Shown here piece by piece: positions 34,601-42,499 of a stretch of DNA of 64,000 bases. A program made the position numbers and the translations under genes. Below the pieces are notes generated by a model that ran no database searches, was not told the DNA's origin, and worked only from the letters and a program-made list of their open reading frames with translations. Numbering within the stretch: position 1 is the stretch's first letter; each line of letters starts with the position of its first letter. The stretch comes from Butyricicoccus faecihominis. Lineage in GTDB: Bacteria; Bacillota; Clostridia; Oscillospirales; Butyricicoccaceae. Where the stretch lies: assembly GCF_024462775.1 (NCBI RefSeq), contig NZ_JANGCE010000007.1, positions 43,382 through 107,381 of the forward strand. The letters run 5' to 3'.

Positions 34601-35666
34601 CGCGGCGGTACCCGCTTCTGTGGCCAGCCTGACCGCGGTCTGGGAAGATCCCGAACCCAGCGGCTCCGGCGGTGGCGGCGGTGGCGGCGGTTCCAGCTAC
34701 TGCCGGCGCACGCTGACCGACAAACCCACCGGGCTGACGGTATCGGGCGAACAGATTCACGTATCCGCCGTTTTGTCTGTCACAACCGGAACGCTGCACG
34801 ATGCCGGAGAGGCCGGTTGCGATCTGCTGCGGGCGGCCGAAAAGGCCGGGCGCCTGCTGGGAGTTTTTGATGTTTCCCTTTCCTACGGCTTCCGTGGCAA
34901 GCTATCCGTTTCCCTGCCCGTGGCAGATCACGATGGACAGGTTTTAACTGTCGCCCACTGTTTGGACGGCAAGCTGACGCTGACCGACGCGAAAGCGGCG
35001 AACGGCTTGATCACGGTGGAGACCGACAGCCTTTCTCCCTTCGCTGTTTTGGACGGCACTTATACGAAGGCCGATCTGGAGCAATTCCTCCTTCCCTTTA
35101 CCGATGTGCGGGAGTCAGACTGGTTCCACAACGCCGTACTGTACGTTTATATCAACGGTTTGATGAATGGCACCAGCCAAACCACGTTCGAGCCCTACGG
35201 CGGCTCAAGCCGCGCCATGTTAGCAACGATTTTATATAGGATGGAGGGGACCCCCTCCATCCTCGGTGAAGGCAGAGCCTTCTTCACCGACATTTTGGCC
35301 GGGCGTTGGTACACCGACGCTGTGACGTGGTGCGCCGCGAACGGTCTGGCAAAGGGCTATGGAAACGGACGCTTTGGGCCGGATGATCCCCTCACCCGCG
35401 AGCAGCTCGTTACCTTGCTCTACCGCTACGCGGCATGGAAGGGCTGGGATACGAGCGCCGGTTCAAAAACCGATCTCCATTCCTATCCGGATGCGGCGCA
35501 GGTTTCCGGCTGGGCCGTGCCCGCGTTTCAGTGGGCCTGCGGCGCCGGGATCGTGGAAGGCATGACGGACGGCAGGCTGGCGCCCAAAGCAGGCGCCAAC
35601 CGCGCGGAACTGGCGCAAATACTGGCGCGGCTTCTTCCCAAATACGCGTCACAGCCCAACGGCTAA
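31695..35666 (+). CDS. BspA-like leucine-rich-repeat surface protein with three C-terminal SLH domains
   Basis: A 1323-residue secreted protein. The signal peptide ends near residue 30 (ALSLAMVAGLLPGAALAAP). Two tandem LRR_5 (BspA type) modules follow, about 37-300 and 315-680, each opening with a similar lead-in (INGSVTTLSKDNWTLL versus ITGNATEISDDDWNAL). Then come a Gly/Trp-rich domain of unknown function (about 695-905) and an InlB-like small repeat (about 910-985). A glycine run (about 992-1000) and a beta domain precede three SLH domains, about 1134, 1195 and 1262 onward, which bind pyruvylated cell-wall polymer. BspA-like proteins bind host or matrix proteins. The first LRR module is clearly lower in GC than the rest. 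Start ATG with AAAGGAG ahead. Confidence 0.92.
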   Translation: MKNRTRKRLAALALSLAMVAGLLPGAALAAPEEEVTLPVTLNGNFAKLEGLLTKALTATSLQKQTVTTIKINGSVTTLSKDNWTLLRQYCNSSSGWDKLTTIDLSESNLTSIANLSTPVKAENLVTVRLPDSLQTIGNQAFNQSANLIMTALPDRIETIGQSAFANLTKLSLQKLPNSLKTIGPNAFDGCTNLALTELPPALTMIGNASFKNCTSLNLTKLPEKLTSIDHYAFYGCTALTELELPASLTSIGQYAFYQCSNLSKLLFNGSIAPTPNSVAFGLLPSVGELIYPAGSDYSKIINALPSGWTKTAGFILTVTFNTGDSMTAKITDALTNANPDKKLYTAIQITGNATEISDDDWNALRDCYHDNSEWENLTDLNLSGMTQLTKIAGLNENSSSFRKNMGRLINATLPEQISAIESFAFSDCFNLKLNNLPNSLTTIGDGAFNNCKKLALTALPAEVDHIGERAFSYCSLLELTELPSRLTTIEAYAFSNCAALNLGKLPDSVKHIGNGAFYTCDKLALTVLPTALETIGADAFGYCPALNLSSLPASVSAIGEKAFRNCRGLKAMDLSGCTNLTAIPNDLFNECVSLTQVTLPDSVVSIGDQAFAGCILLAAIDLPSSTNALGEDAFSFCSVLSSVRFRAVSCPALATGAFSGVADSGTVFIPYGADGYDAAWLAAHFPAGWQLVTLGGPEEEQATLTPGGTYWFDLSGVDIPGTRNGSLPDGSLRWSPFTYAGTVNAYVLNNASDGQPGAADDAANTTDPAGTYGYRYDHSLFISEYNLSSDVSWRELNGAGLLFGKDYISGGAGYILRAPSVGNLSSGTGDHTRGLPLSNEWDSILAGGSTYIKNWTDVYSLGQDTTAQGYALRGYDASHGWNDTDSAGIDARLGYRPVLEALTPNTLKAIRLHLSGGTLAGADQIGNMDIVYAGDSFTAPSADGFARPAGKNGDYFKWRGNDGSLYAAGAAVPASVASLTAVWEDPEPSGSGGGGGGGGSSYCRRTLTDKPTGLTVSGEQIHVSAVLSVTTGTLHDAGEAGCDLLRAAEKAGRLLGVFDVSLSYGFRGKLSVSLPVADHDGQVLTVAHCLDGKLTLTDAKAANGLITVETDSLSPFAVLDGTYTKADLEQFLLPFTDVRESDWFHNAVLYVYINGLMNGTSQTTFEPYGGSSRAMLATILYRMEGTPSILGEGRAFFTDILAGRWYTDAVTWCAANGLAKGYGNGRFGPDDPLTREQLVTLLYRYAAWKGWDTSAGSKTDLHSYPDAAQVSGWAVPAFQWACGAGIVEGMTDGRLAPKAGANRAELAQILARLLPKYASQPNG

Positions 35667-35706
35667 CCCTATCATACACACAGGCGCTTGAAGGAGCCAT
35701 AACTGA

Positions 35707-35740
35707 GGGCCGCCCGATCAAACGATCGGGCGGCCCTTTT
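35707..35740 (+). terminator. Terminator of the large BspA-like gene
   Basis: A perfect 13-base-pair stem (35707-35719 and 35724-35736) followed by TTTT. Confidence 0.85.
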
Positions 35741-35752
35741 GCGGTTATTTAC

Positions 35753-36421
35753 TTAAACTATGCGATATACCCGCAGCACTAAAAGGATTGCTTGCTCAAC
35801 AGTAGCCGTTTCCTGTGGGCTCAACCGGGTATCCGAGGTGCCCTTCATAATTCCGCTGTGCGCCAGCGCGGCGACCGCTTCCCTCGCCCAGCCGGAAACC
35901 TGCCCCTCGTCCGTATAGGCGGACAGATCGCCGCCGGCATCAAGGGCTTCCCTGCCCTCCTGCTGCCGGATATAGACAATGGCGCGGTAGAACATGGCCG
36001 CGATCTGCTCGCGCGTAATGGATGCGTTCGGCTCGAAGGTGGTGGCGCTGGTACCGTTCACAATGCCCGCCTCATTCGCCTTGAGCACCCACTCGCTTGC
36101 GGTGTCGGTAAAGCTATGGGACGACGGGACGGTAAGCGTTTTTCCCAGCGCCTTTTCCGCCATATTGACGCCCAGCTCGCAAAATTGCTCGCGGTTGATC
36201 TCTTTTTGGAAGCCGCGGCCAAGCTCGGCAGGGACGAGCCCCAGATCGGTGGCGTCGCGGACCTCTTCTGCAGCCCAACTGGAAACTCTCTCTTGTTCGA
36301 TTACCTCGGGCGTGAAAATGTCCTCAGGCTTTACCTCTTCCATGGTAAACGCGGCGGCGCCGCCGGTCAGCACGGCGGCGCACAGAAGCGCCGCGGTCGC
36401 CCGTTGTATTTTGGTATTCAC
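35753..36421 (-). CDS. Secreted SLH-domain protein
   Basis: 222 residues from the GTG at 36421, which has an AGGGGG site and gives a proper signal peptide (basic start, then ATAALLCAAVLTGGAAAF). The longer frame to 36508 would put 29 unlikely residues ahead of the signal. The mature part consists almost only of three SLH-like repeats (SSWAAEEVRDATDLGLVP, then SFTDTASEWVLKANEAGIVNG with TTFEPNASITREQ, then GWAREAVAALAHSGIMKG). Such a protein is little more than a cell-wall anchor. It begins 19 bases after the stop of the LRR gene upstream, so the two are expressed together, which suggests it docks that LRR protein on the wall or is a companion. Confidence 0.85.
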   Translation of the reverse strand: MNTKIQRATAALLCAAVLTGGAAAFTMEEVKPEDIFTPEVIEQERVSSWAAEEVRDATDLGLVPAELGRGFQKEINREQFCELGVNMAEKALGKTLTVPSSHSFTDTASEWVLKANEAGIVNGTSATTFEPNASITREQIAAMFYRAIVYIRQQEGREALDAGGDLSAYTDEGQVSGWAREAVAALAHSGIMKGTSDTRLSPQETATVEQAILLVLRVYRIV

Positions 36422-36440
36422 AAATTCTTTCCCCCTAAAA

Positions 36441-37814
36441 TCAGTCAATCGTCTCGCGCGGCAGCACAATACCAAAGGTATCCTTGAGCCAGTTCTGGCC
36501 CTTTTCATGCGGCTCTATATCACGTTCGTAGTGTGTGGAAGGTACAGATGCCTGAACGCGATCCATTTCCGCTTTGTCGTCAAAGGTGATCCATTGCAGT
36601 GTCCCTGATGAGAGGAGAAACGTACCTGCATCCACGCCTTTTTTTACACTGCCGAACGCAGGCAGATCAACATCAAAAAAGTGGATTTCAGCATCCAACC
36701 AATAGATCGGATCGCCGTTTGCGTCTCGAGCATAAACGATCTGATACCCATTCTCGCTCTTTATTATTTCGCTTGTCGCCTGCAGCATTGGCTCATATAC
36801 CAGAAGGGCAAAATATTGATGAATCGGCTTGTCCGTATGGTTCGTAAATGTTGCCAAATAAGCAATTCCATTGTCATACATCTTTATCATTTCATCATAA
36901 GCAATAGAGATCGACACGTTCTTTTCCGGAACCGGTTCGGGGGCAGGCTCCGGTGAGGGCTCAGGCGTTGGTTGAGTCGCACCGTTTTCCGTCATAAAAC
37001 GAATGCCGTTTTTCCGTGCGTAGCGCTCGGCTTCCGAGCCGGAAACGCCATAAATGACCGGGCCCTTTGTCCATGTAGAGGGATCGGTATAGGGGTCATT
37101 AACCGCGGGATCACTCGGAGCGCCAAACAAAAGGCCGATCTCCGTCACGCTCGCGGGGATGTGCAGTTCGGTCAGTTGGGTGCAGCCCTCAAACGCGCCC
37201 CAGCCCAGCTTGGTCACGCCGTCCGGTATGACAATGCTTTTCAGCCCGGCATCCTCAAACGCGGCGTTCTCAATGGAACGCAGCGTTGCAGGCAGCCGGA
37301 TGGATGTCAGCGCGGTACAGCCCTTAAAAGCCCAGCTGTCAATGGCCGTAACGCCCTCGGGCAGAGTCACGCTTTGCAGCGCGGTACAGCCGTCAAACGC
37401 ATATTTGGATACGGTAGGCGTGGCCTTTGACCAGACCGCATCGGTCAACTGGGTGCAGTCCGCGCATACCAGCATACCGATCTCGGTGACGGAATCCGGA
37501 AACGCGATCTGGCGTAGACTGCTGGTTGAAAATGCGCTCGCGCCCACCTTTTTTTCATGCCCATTAAAAGTAACGGACTGCACCTGACTCGAAGCAAAAC
37601 AACTGTCCGATATTGTAACGACCTTGTCCGGAATTGTGATATCCGCTGGATAGCCGTAATCGTTGATAAAAAACGGATCCATAGTCAGTGTTCCGTTTTT
37701 GTCGATTGTCGCACCCGAAAACAATCCCTCGTTATTGATCGCCGTCGCTCCGGCAGTTAATAGGCAAATGGCAAGCGCAGTAGTTACGACATGCCGCCAT
37801 GATCCTTTTTTCAT
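36441..37814 (-). CDS. Secreted BspA-like leucine-rich-repeat protein without SLH anchor
   Basis: 457 residues from the ATG at 37814, preceded by GGGGGAGG and giving a compact signal peptide that ends near TAGATA. Two upstream in-frame ATGs (37868, 37847) also have purine-rich sites and cannot be excluded. Residues about 45-270 form LRR_5 repeats (for example AFDGCTALQSVTLPEGVTAI, AFKGCTALTSIRLPATLRSI). A Pro/Glu linker (TPEPSPEPAPEPVPEK) leads to a C-terminal beta-rich domain of about 150 residues that I do not recognise. No SLH, LPXTG or membrane anchor is present. It is the first gene of a two-gene operon with the SLH protein. Confidence 0.85.
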   Translation of the reverse strand: MKKGSWRHVVTTALAICLLTAGATAINNEGLFSGATIDKNGTLTMDPFFINDYGYPADITIPDKVVTISDSCFASSQVQSVTFNGHEKKVGASAFSTSSLRQIAFPDSVTEIGMLVCADCTQLTDAVWSKATPTVSKYAFDGCTALQSVTLPEGVTAIDSWAFKGCTALTSIRLPATLRSIENAAFEDAGLKSIVIPDGVTKLGWGAFEGCTQLTELHIPASVTEIGLLFGAPSDPAVNDPYTDPSTWTKGPVIYGVSGSEAERYARKNGIRFMTENGATQPTPEPSPEPAPEPVPEKNVSISIAYDEMIKMYDNGIAYLATFTNHTDKPIHQYFALLVYEPMLQATSEIIKSENGYQIVYARDANGDPIYWLDAEIHFFDVDLPAFGSVKKGVDAGTFLLSSGTLQWITFDDKAEMDRVQASVPSTHYERDIEPHEKGQNWLKDTFGIVLPRETID

Positions 37815-37880
37815 ATTTTTTCCTCCCCCGTGTTTCTTCATGCCCATGTCACATCCCCCTTTAATCATGTGGCTATCCCT

Positions 37881-37889
37881 AGTATAGCA
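37881..37889 (-). promoter_or_regulatory. Extended -10 promoter of the LRR-SLH operon
   Basis: Minus strand TGCTATACT (37889-37881) followed by AGGG. The sequence upstream of it (CTCTTTACAGCCGTATA) closely matches the same position of the VOC gene promoter near 39490. Confidence 0.5.
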
Positions 37890-38098
37890 TATACGGCTGT
37901 AAAGAGCGAAAGGCTTTCCCCGTTCTTACCGGGTAGTTACAAAACTGCCCTAACTGCGTTCACGGCGACTGCTGCATGCATGTTGCTGCGATCTTTTTTA
38001 CTCCCCTGTCATATTATTTTCGTCCGTTCACCTGTTGAAAAATCAGGAAATTTGTGATAGGCTTGAGTTGAAAAACAGGGGTTGAGGAGGCGCGAGCT

Positions 38099-38998
38099 AT
38101 GAAACAGGTTTCGACAAAGGGATACGTCGTTGCGGCGGTTCTGTTGCTGCTGGCCGTGGGCGGCGCGTTTGCGGTCGGGCTGATCGCGGGCAACAGTCGC
38201 GCAGATGATGAGAGCATTGCGAAAACGGCCGACGCGCCCCCAAGCGAGCAAACGCCGTACAAGGTCGTTGTGCCGGACGCGCCGGAGGGGGCGGACGAAC
38301 AGATGCCCAAAACCGTGCTGATTGACGAACCACAGGCCAAAGCACAGGGGGCGGCGCAGCAAAAGCCGCCGGTTCAGCAAGCCAAGGCGGCCGCCGGTAC
38401 GCCCTCACAGGCGGATCAGGACTCGCTTTGGGCGCAATACAAAAAGCTTGAGGGCGAACAGCCTGAAATGCTGATCGACTGTACCTATTGCGGCGGGGAT
38501 GGTTATTACGACGAGGATTGCGACGACTGCGGCGGCAGTGGCAGGCAAAGGATTCCGGGCACCTCTTATTGGTCCCCGTGTATCACCTGCGGCAACACCG
38601 GGAACAAGCCCTGCAAAAACTGCTTCTTCGGTCAGATGGACAATCCGAACTACGAACAGCAGTATGACGACTGGGACGCGGAACGGCGCGATATCCTGCA
38701 CCAGCTTGGCTATACCGACGACGAGATCAAGCAAATGGACATGGCGGAAGCCCGCGCCTATGTGGAGGCGCACCAAAGCGTTTCGGGCGGTTCGGCCTCC
38801 GGCGGTTCGGCCAGCGGCGGCAGCTATCAGCCCCCAAAGGGCTCGCAGAGCTGCGATATCTGTTACGGTTCCGGCGACTGCCCGACCTGCAACGGCGCCC
38901 ACGGCTACTGGAACCCGCTTGTGCTGAGCAGTTGGGTGGTATGCCCCAACTGCGACCACGGCGAATGCTGGAAATGCGGCGGCAGCGGTCAAAAATAG
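38099..38998 (+). CDS. Membrane-anchored protein with eight CxxC pairs (DnaJ-type zinc modules)
   Basis: 299 residues. A single N-terminal membrane helix (about 9-30) is followed by a low-complexity Ala/Pro/Gln stretch to about 120. Then there are two cysteine modules: Cys128/131, 141/144, 161/164, 172/175, and Cys252/255, 261/264, 282/285, 290/293. Each has four CxxC pairs, several as CxxCxGxG, the pattern of the DnaJ zinc-finger region that binds two zinc ions and unfolded chains. No J-domain is present. A charged helix (about 183-225) and a GGSASGGSASGGS linker separate the modules. With one helix at the start the zinc modules may face outward; whether zinc or disulfides form is open. GGAGG site before the ATG. 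Function unknown. Confidence 0.8.
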   Translation: MKQVSTKGYVVAAVLLLLAVGGAFAVGLIAGNSRADDESIAKTADAPPSEQTPYKVVVPDAPEGADEQMPKTVLIDEPQAKAQGAAQQKPPVQQAKAAAGTPSQADQDSLWAQYKKLEGEQPEMLIDCTYCGGDGYYDEDCDDCGGSGRQRIPGTSYWSPCITCGNTGNKPCKNCFFGQMDNPNYEQQYDDWDAERRDILHQLGYTDDEIKQMDMAEARAYVEAHQSVSGGSASGGSASGGSYQPPKGSQSCDICYGSGDCPTCNGAHGYWNPLVLSSWVVCPNCDHGECWKCGGSGQK

Positions 38999-39002
38999 AC
39001 GC

Positions 39003-39041
39003 AAAAAAGCGGAGGAGATATTTTATCTCCTCCGTTTTTTT
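39003..39041. terminator. Bidirectional terminator after the zinc-module gene
   Basis: CGGAGGAGATA (39010-39020) pairs with its complement (39024-39034), with an A-run before and a T-run after, serving the two converging genes. Confidence 0.85.
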
Positions 39042-39054
39042 GGGTCCCTTTGGA

Positions 39055-39456
39055 TTACAGCATTTGCAGCAGCTCGATCTGCTCGCCGGAGGGGCCAGTG
39101 ATGAACCAGTTTTGCAGGCCGCCGAAGGTATTCGGCAGCACTTTTTTCTCCGGCTCGGTAAATTCGATGCCGAGCGCGCGTAGGTCGGCCCCGGCGGCGT
39201 CCAAATCATCTACGTAAACGGCAAAGTGCGGGATATTGCCCTCGCTCATCGGCGCGGGCGTGGGCGACTGGATCAGTTCCAGCAGGAACCCGCCGAGATC
39301 GACGAGTGCGAGCAGCTTGTCCCCTTCCGGTGTGGAAATACTGTCGCGCTTGAACAGCGCGCCGCCGATCTTCTGGTAAAACGCGATGCTCTCGTCCATA
39401 TCCTTCACATGGATCGCGATATGGCCGAGTCCCTGATAGTGTTCTTTCATTGCCAT
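39055..39456 (-). CDS. Glyoxalase/VOC-superfamily protein
   Basis: 133 residues from the ATG at 39456, which is nine bases after AAGGAGG. The two beta-alpha-beta-beta-beta units of the vicinal-oxygen-chelate fold are visible: GLGHIAIHVKDMDESIAFYQKIGG at the start and IPHFAVYVDDLDAAGADLRALGIEF later, ending NWFITGPSGEQIELLQ. Metal ligands would be His in HIAIHV, Glu in LLELIQ, His in PHFAVY and Glu in QIELLQ, all present. Lactoylglutathione lyase-like or methylmalonyl-CoA-epimerase-like chemistry are both possible. It has its own promoter that overlaps the end of the phnX transcript and is not clearly part of the phosphonate operon. Confidence 0.85.
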   Translation of the reverse strand: MAMKEHYQGLGHIAIHVKDMDESIAFYQKIGGALFKRDSISTPEGDKLLALVDLGGFLLELIQSPTPAPMSEGNIPHFAVYVDDLDAAGADLRALGIEFTEPEKKVLPNTFGGLQNWFITGPSGEQIELLQML

Positions 39457-39489
39457 GGCAGAGTGCCTCCTTATTATGGTACTGACCCT

Positions 39490-39498
39490 AGTATAGCA
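39490..39498 (-). promoter_or_regulatory. Extended -10 promoter of the VOC gene
   Basis: Minus strand TGCTATACT (39498-39490) followed by AGGG, same as for the LRR-SLH operon. The sequence upstream forms one arm of the inverted repeat 39501-39546. Confidence 0.5.
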
Positions 39499-39500
39499 CA

Positions 39501-39546
39501 TACGCCGCCAAAGAGCGAGAGGGTTTATCCGCTCTTTGGCGGCGTA
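39501..39546. repeat. 17-base-pair perfect inverted repeat between phnX and the VOC gene
   Basis: Arms 39501-39517 and 39530-39546 are exact reverse complements around a 12-base loop. It begins 15 bases past the phnX stop and probably acts as the 3' end stem of the phosphonate transcript, while its other arm overlaps the upstream part of the VOC promoter. No T-run follows on the minus strand. Confidence 0.65.
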
Positions 39547-39560
39547 AATCATCCCTGCTT

Positions 39561-40346
39561 TCAATCCGCTTTCGCGTTCAGCGTGTCCAGCAGCGCGGGC
39601 AGCGGGTGCAGATCGCGCAACACAAAATCCGCGCCGGCCGCGCGGAAGGTATCCTCCACCCGGCGGCAGGCGATTTCACGCTCGCGCACGGACAAAGCAG
39701 CGAACTCCGCTTCGGACAGGCCGAGCTCCGAGCTGCCCTCGATCACACCGACCGACCACACGCCCGCGTTCACGCCCTCGCGGATATCGGAGACCGTGTC
39801 GCCCACCTTGACGGCCCGGCGCACGCCGGTAACGCCCAGCGCTTTCAGGTTTTCAAAGATCATGTAGGGATAGGGCCGCCCCTTGCCGCCCACGCCGTCC
39901 GGACTGATCCATAGATCCGGCGCATAGCCCAGTTCGGCCGCGCGCGGCACGACAATAGCCATCATCGCATCCGTATATCCCGTGGTGGAGCCGATCTTTA
40001 GGCCCTTTGCCCGCAGCGCGGTCACGGTATCCAGCAGATCGGGCTTAGGGGCCGCGTAGCCGTCCAGAATGTCAAATAGTTTGGGCTCGAACTGAGCGTA
40101 CACCGCGTTTACATCCTCTTCTGTCGCGGGGCGGCCGTGCACGGTCCGCCATACCTGTGCGATCCGCTCCATGCCCAGCATGGCGCGGATATGGTCTCGC
40201 TTGAGCATGCCCATGGGCGCGCGCGTTTCCTCCATGGTGACGGCAACGCCGAAGTGCGTGAACGCCTCGACAAAGGCGCGCACCGGGGCGAAGCAGCCGT
40301 AATCCACGGCAGTGCCCGCCCAGTCCAAAATAACAGCTTCGATCAT
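39561..40346 (-). CDS. phnX: PhnX, phosphonoacetaldehyde hydrolase
   Basis: A 261-residue haloacid-dehalogenase enzyme (usual length about 260-275). The nucleophile Asp8 is in AVILDWAGT; the Schiff-base lysine that distinguishes PhnX is Lys49 in APMGMLKRDHIR; later motifs are IGSTTGYT and VKVGDTVSDIREG. It splits phosphonoacetaldehyde to acetaldehyde and phosphate in the cytosol. Its start overlaps the end of phnW by four bases. Confidence 0.95.
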   Translation of the reverse strand: MIEAVILDWAGTAVDYGCFAPVRAFVEAFTHFGVAVTMEETRAPMGMLKRDHIRAMLGMERIAQVWRTVHGRPATEEDVNAVYAQFEPKLFDILDGYAAPKPDLLDTVTALRAKGLKIGSTTGYTDAMMAIVVPRAAELGYAPDLWISPDGVGGKGRPYPYMIFENLKALGVTGVRRAVKVGDTVSDIREGVNAGVWSVGVIEGSSELGLSEAEFAALSVREREIACRRVEDTFRAAGADFVLRDLHPLPALLDTLNAKAD

Positions 40347-41455
40347 ACGGCGGCGGCCTCCTTTTGCTGCTCCGCGAGAAAATCCGCGATGATACCGGCG
40401 AGCTTTTCAATATCCTCCGGATAGATCTCTCCGATGTTGCCAATGCGGAAGGTTTCGCGCTCGGTCAGCTTACCCGGGTAGATCGCATAGCCCCGCGCCT
40501 TGATATAGTCGTAAAACTCACGAAACGCAAAGCGCACGCCGTCCGGATAGAAAAACGTGGTAATGATCGGACCTTGGCTGGCGGCGTCCACATAGGTGGC
40601 AAAGCCGAGCTGCTCCATACGACGAATGAGCAGGCGGTTGTTTGCCGCATACCGGCGGTGCCGTTCGGCCACGCCGCCCTCGGCTTCCAGCTCCTTGAGC
40701 GCCCTTGCAAAGGCAAGCACCGCGTGTGTGGGCGAGGTAAAGCGCCATTTACCGTCCGCCTCCATGCTCTTCCACTGATCGTACAGATCGAGCGAGAGCG
40801 AACGCGCCTTGCCCTCGCTCGCGATCAGCTTGTCCCGGCGGCACACGATAAAGGAAAAGCCCGGCACACCCTGAATGCATTTGTTCGCGCTGGACACCAA
40901 AAAGTCGACGCCCCACGTTTCCACCGGGATCTCCACCCCGGCGAAGGAGGACATCGCGTCCACAATAAAGGTTCGGCCAGCCGCTTGCACAGCCTTGCCC
41001 ATGGACTCGATGTCGTTTAAAATGCCGCTTGTGGTCTCGCTGTGCACCATGGCGACATGCGTGATCTCCGGACGCGCTTCGAGCAGCGCCGCCACGTGCG
41101 CGGCGTCAGGCGTGCGGTCATAGCGCTGCGCATAGTGCAGAAAAGGAATGCGGGCGCGCGCGCAGATCGCGGTCATGCGCTCGCCGTAAGCCCCGTTGGA
41201 GCATATCAGCACCTTATCCGTCTCGCCCACAACGCTCGTAAGCACGCTCTCCACGCCGAAGGTGCCGCTGCCCTGCATCAGCACGGCGGTGTAATCCCGG
41301 TCCGTCACCTGCGCCAGTTCGAGCAACCGGCGGCGGATATCCTGCGTGACCGCCTTGTAATCATCATCCCAGGTGCAGCGGTCCACCAGCATTTCGCGTT
41401 TAACCGTGTCGGTCGTGGTGAGCGGCCCGGGTGTGAGAAGCTTATAGGTATTCAT
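40343..41455 (-). CDS. phnW: PhnW, 2-aminoethylphosphonate:pyruvate aminotransferase
   Basis: A 370-residue PLP class V aminotransferase. LLTPGPLTTTDTVKREML starts the protein as usual for PhnW; the PLP lysine is Lys192 in SSANKCIQG, the ring-stacking/pyridine Asp166 is in FIVDAMSS. It transfers the amino group of 2-aminoethylphosphonate to pyruvate, producing phosphonoacetaldehyde for PhnX and alanine. It lies 18 bases after the binding-protein gene. Confidence 0.95.
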   Translation of the reverse strand: MNTYKLLTPGPLTTTDTVKREMLVDRCTWDDDYKAVTQDIRRRLLELAQVTDRDYTAVLMQGSGTFGVESVLTSVVGETDKVLICSNGAYGERMTAICARARIPFLHYAQRYDRTPDAAHVAALLEARPEITHVAMVHSETTSGILNDIESMGKAVQAAGRTFIVDAMSSFAGVEIPVETWGVDFLVSSANKCIQGVPGFSFIVCRRDKLIASEGKARSLSLDLYDQWKSMEADGKWRFTSPTHAVLAFARALKELEAEGGVAERHRRYAANNRLLIRRMEQLGFATYVDAASQGPIITTFFYPDGVRFAFREFYDYIKARGYAIYPGKLTERETFRIGNIGEIYPEDIEKLAGIIADFLAEQQKEAAAV

Positions 41456-41473
41456 ATCGCGGCGGCTCCTCCC

Positions 41474-42475
41474 TTACGGCTTGGCGCTCTCGGAAAGCGC
41501 CTGATGCTGCTGGAACAGCTCAAAGGTCAGCGGCTCCGGGAAGGTCATCGGGTGGGCGGACTGGTTTGCGGCGTCCGCGGTCTCGCCCTCGTACAGCGGG
41601 TTTGGATAGGTCTGGATGAGCGCGGCGCGGGCGTTATTGATGATGCACTGCGCCATTTCCATGGCGAGCGGGTTGGTCTGATCGCCCTTGTTGGTCACGG
41701 CCACGGACTCGGTGAGCGAAAAATTGCCCTCGGACGGATCGACATAGTCGATGGGCAGGCCGTCCTGCTTGTCAGCCACCGCCTGATGGCGCAGGCCAAA
41801 GCCGATTGCCACCTCGCCGGCGCGGCACAGCTTGAGCGGCGCGGACCCGGAGGACTCGATGTGGTCGCCCGCGTTCTGATAAATCTTTGCCAGCGTTTCG
41901 CCCGCGCCGTCCTCGCCATAGGCGGCGACCAGCGCTTGGATCAGCAGCCACGCCGTGGAGGAGGACTGGATATCGGTCACCGCAAGGTGGCCCGCATACT
42001 GCGCGTCGGTCAGATCCTTCAGGCTCGCGGGCATTGCAAGGCCGGATTCCTTCAGCATTTCAGTGTTGACGATGATCGCGCCCTCCTGCGAGGTGATGGG
42101 CGCGCAATAATCCGGAAAGGTATCGAGCGTTTTCACCTCGAAATCCAGCGGCAAAAACATATCGTTCTGTTCCTGCGCGCTTTGCACGTAGAACGTGCTC
42201 ATGGTAACCAGATCGGCTTCGATATTGGCGCCCTCGGCCAGCAGCTTGCCGCCCAGTTCGGAGGTGCCGAAGGTTTCGAGCAGGTATTTGTCCGCGTAGC
42301 CGTTCGCGTCCAGCGCGTCCGTCATGGCGGTGATGGCTTCATCATCCGCGTTCGAGTAGATCACGACCTTCGCACCCGCCTCGACGTCGCCCGCGCCGGC
42401 GGAGCTGCATCCGGCAAGCGCCATGGACGCCATCGACAGAGAAAGGCCAAGGGCCAAGAGTTTTTTCAGATTCAT
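41474..42475 (-). CDS. ABC substrate-binding lipoprotein, probably for 2-aminoethylphosphonate
   Basis: 333 residues. The lipobox ALAGC gives Cys23 as the lipidated residue; the rest is a periplasmic-binding-protein fold of the iron(III)/phosphonate/spermidine class (VVIYSNADDEAI near the start, EADLVTMSTFYVQ, GGHLAVTD-type hinge). Position between the transporter membrane genes and phnW supports 2-aminoethylphosphonate as ligand, similar to PhnS. Iron or thiamine would be alternatives if the neighbours were ignored. Confidence 0.82.
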   Translation of the reverse strand: MNLKKLLALGLSLSMASMALAGCSSAGAGDVEAGAKVVIYSNADDEAITAMTDALDANGYADKYLLETFGTSELGGKLLAEGANIEADLVTMSTFYVQSAQEQNDMFLPLDFEVKTLDTFPDYCAPITSQEGAIIVNTEMLKESGLAMPASLKDLTDAQYAGHLAVTDIQSSSTAWLLIQALVAAYGEDGAGETLAKIYQNAGDHIESSGSAPLKLCRAGEVAIGFGLRHQAVADKQDGLPIDYVDPSEGNFSLTESVAVTNKGDQTNPLAMEMAQCIINNARAALIQTYPNPLYEGETADAANQSAHPMTFPEPLTFELFQQHQALSESAKP

Positions 42476-42499
42476 CGGTAACAGTTTCCTTTCATACGT

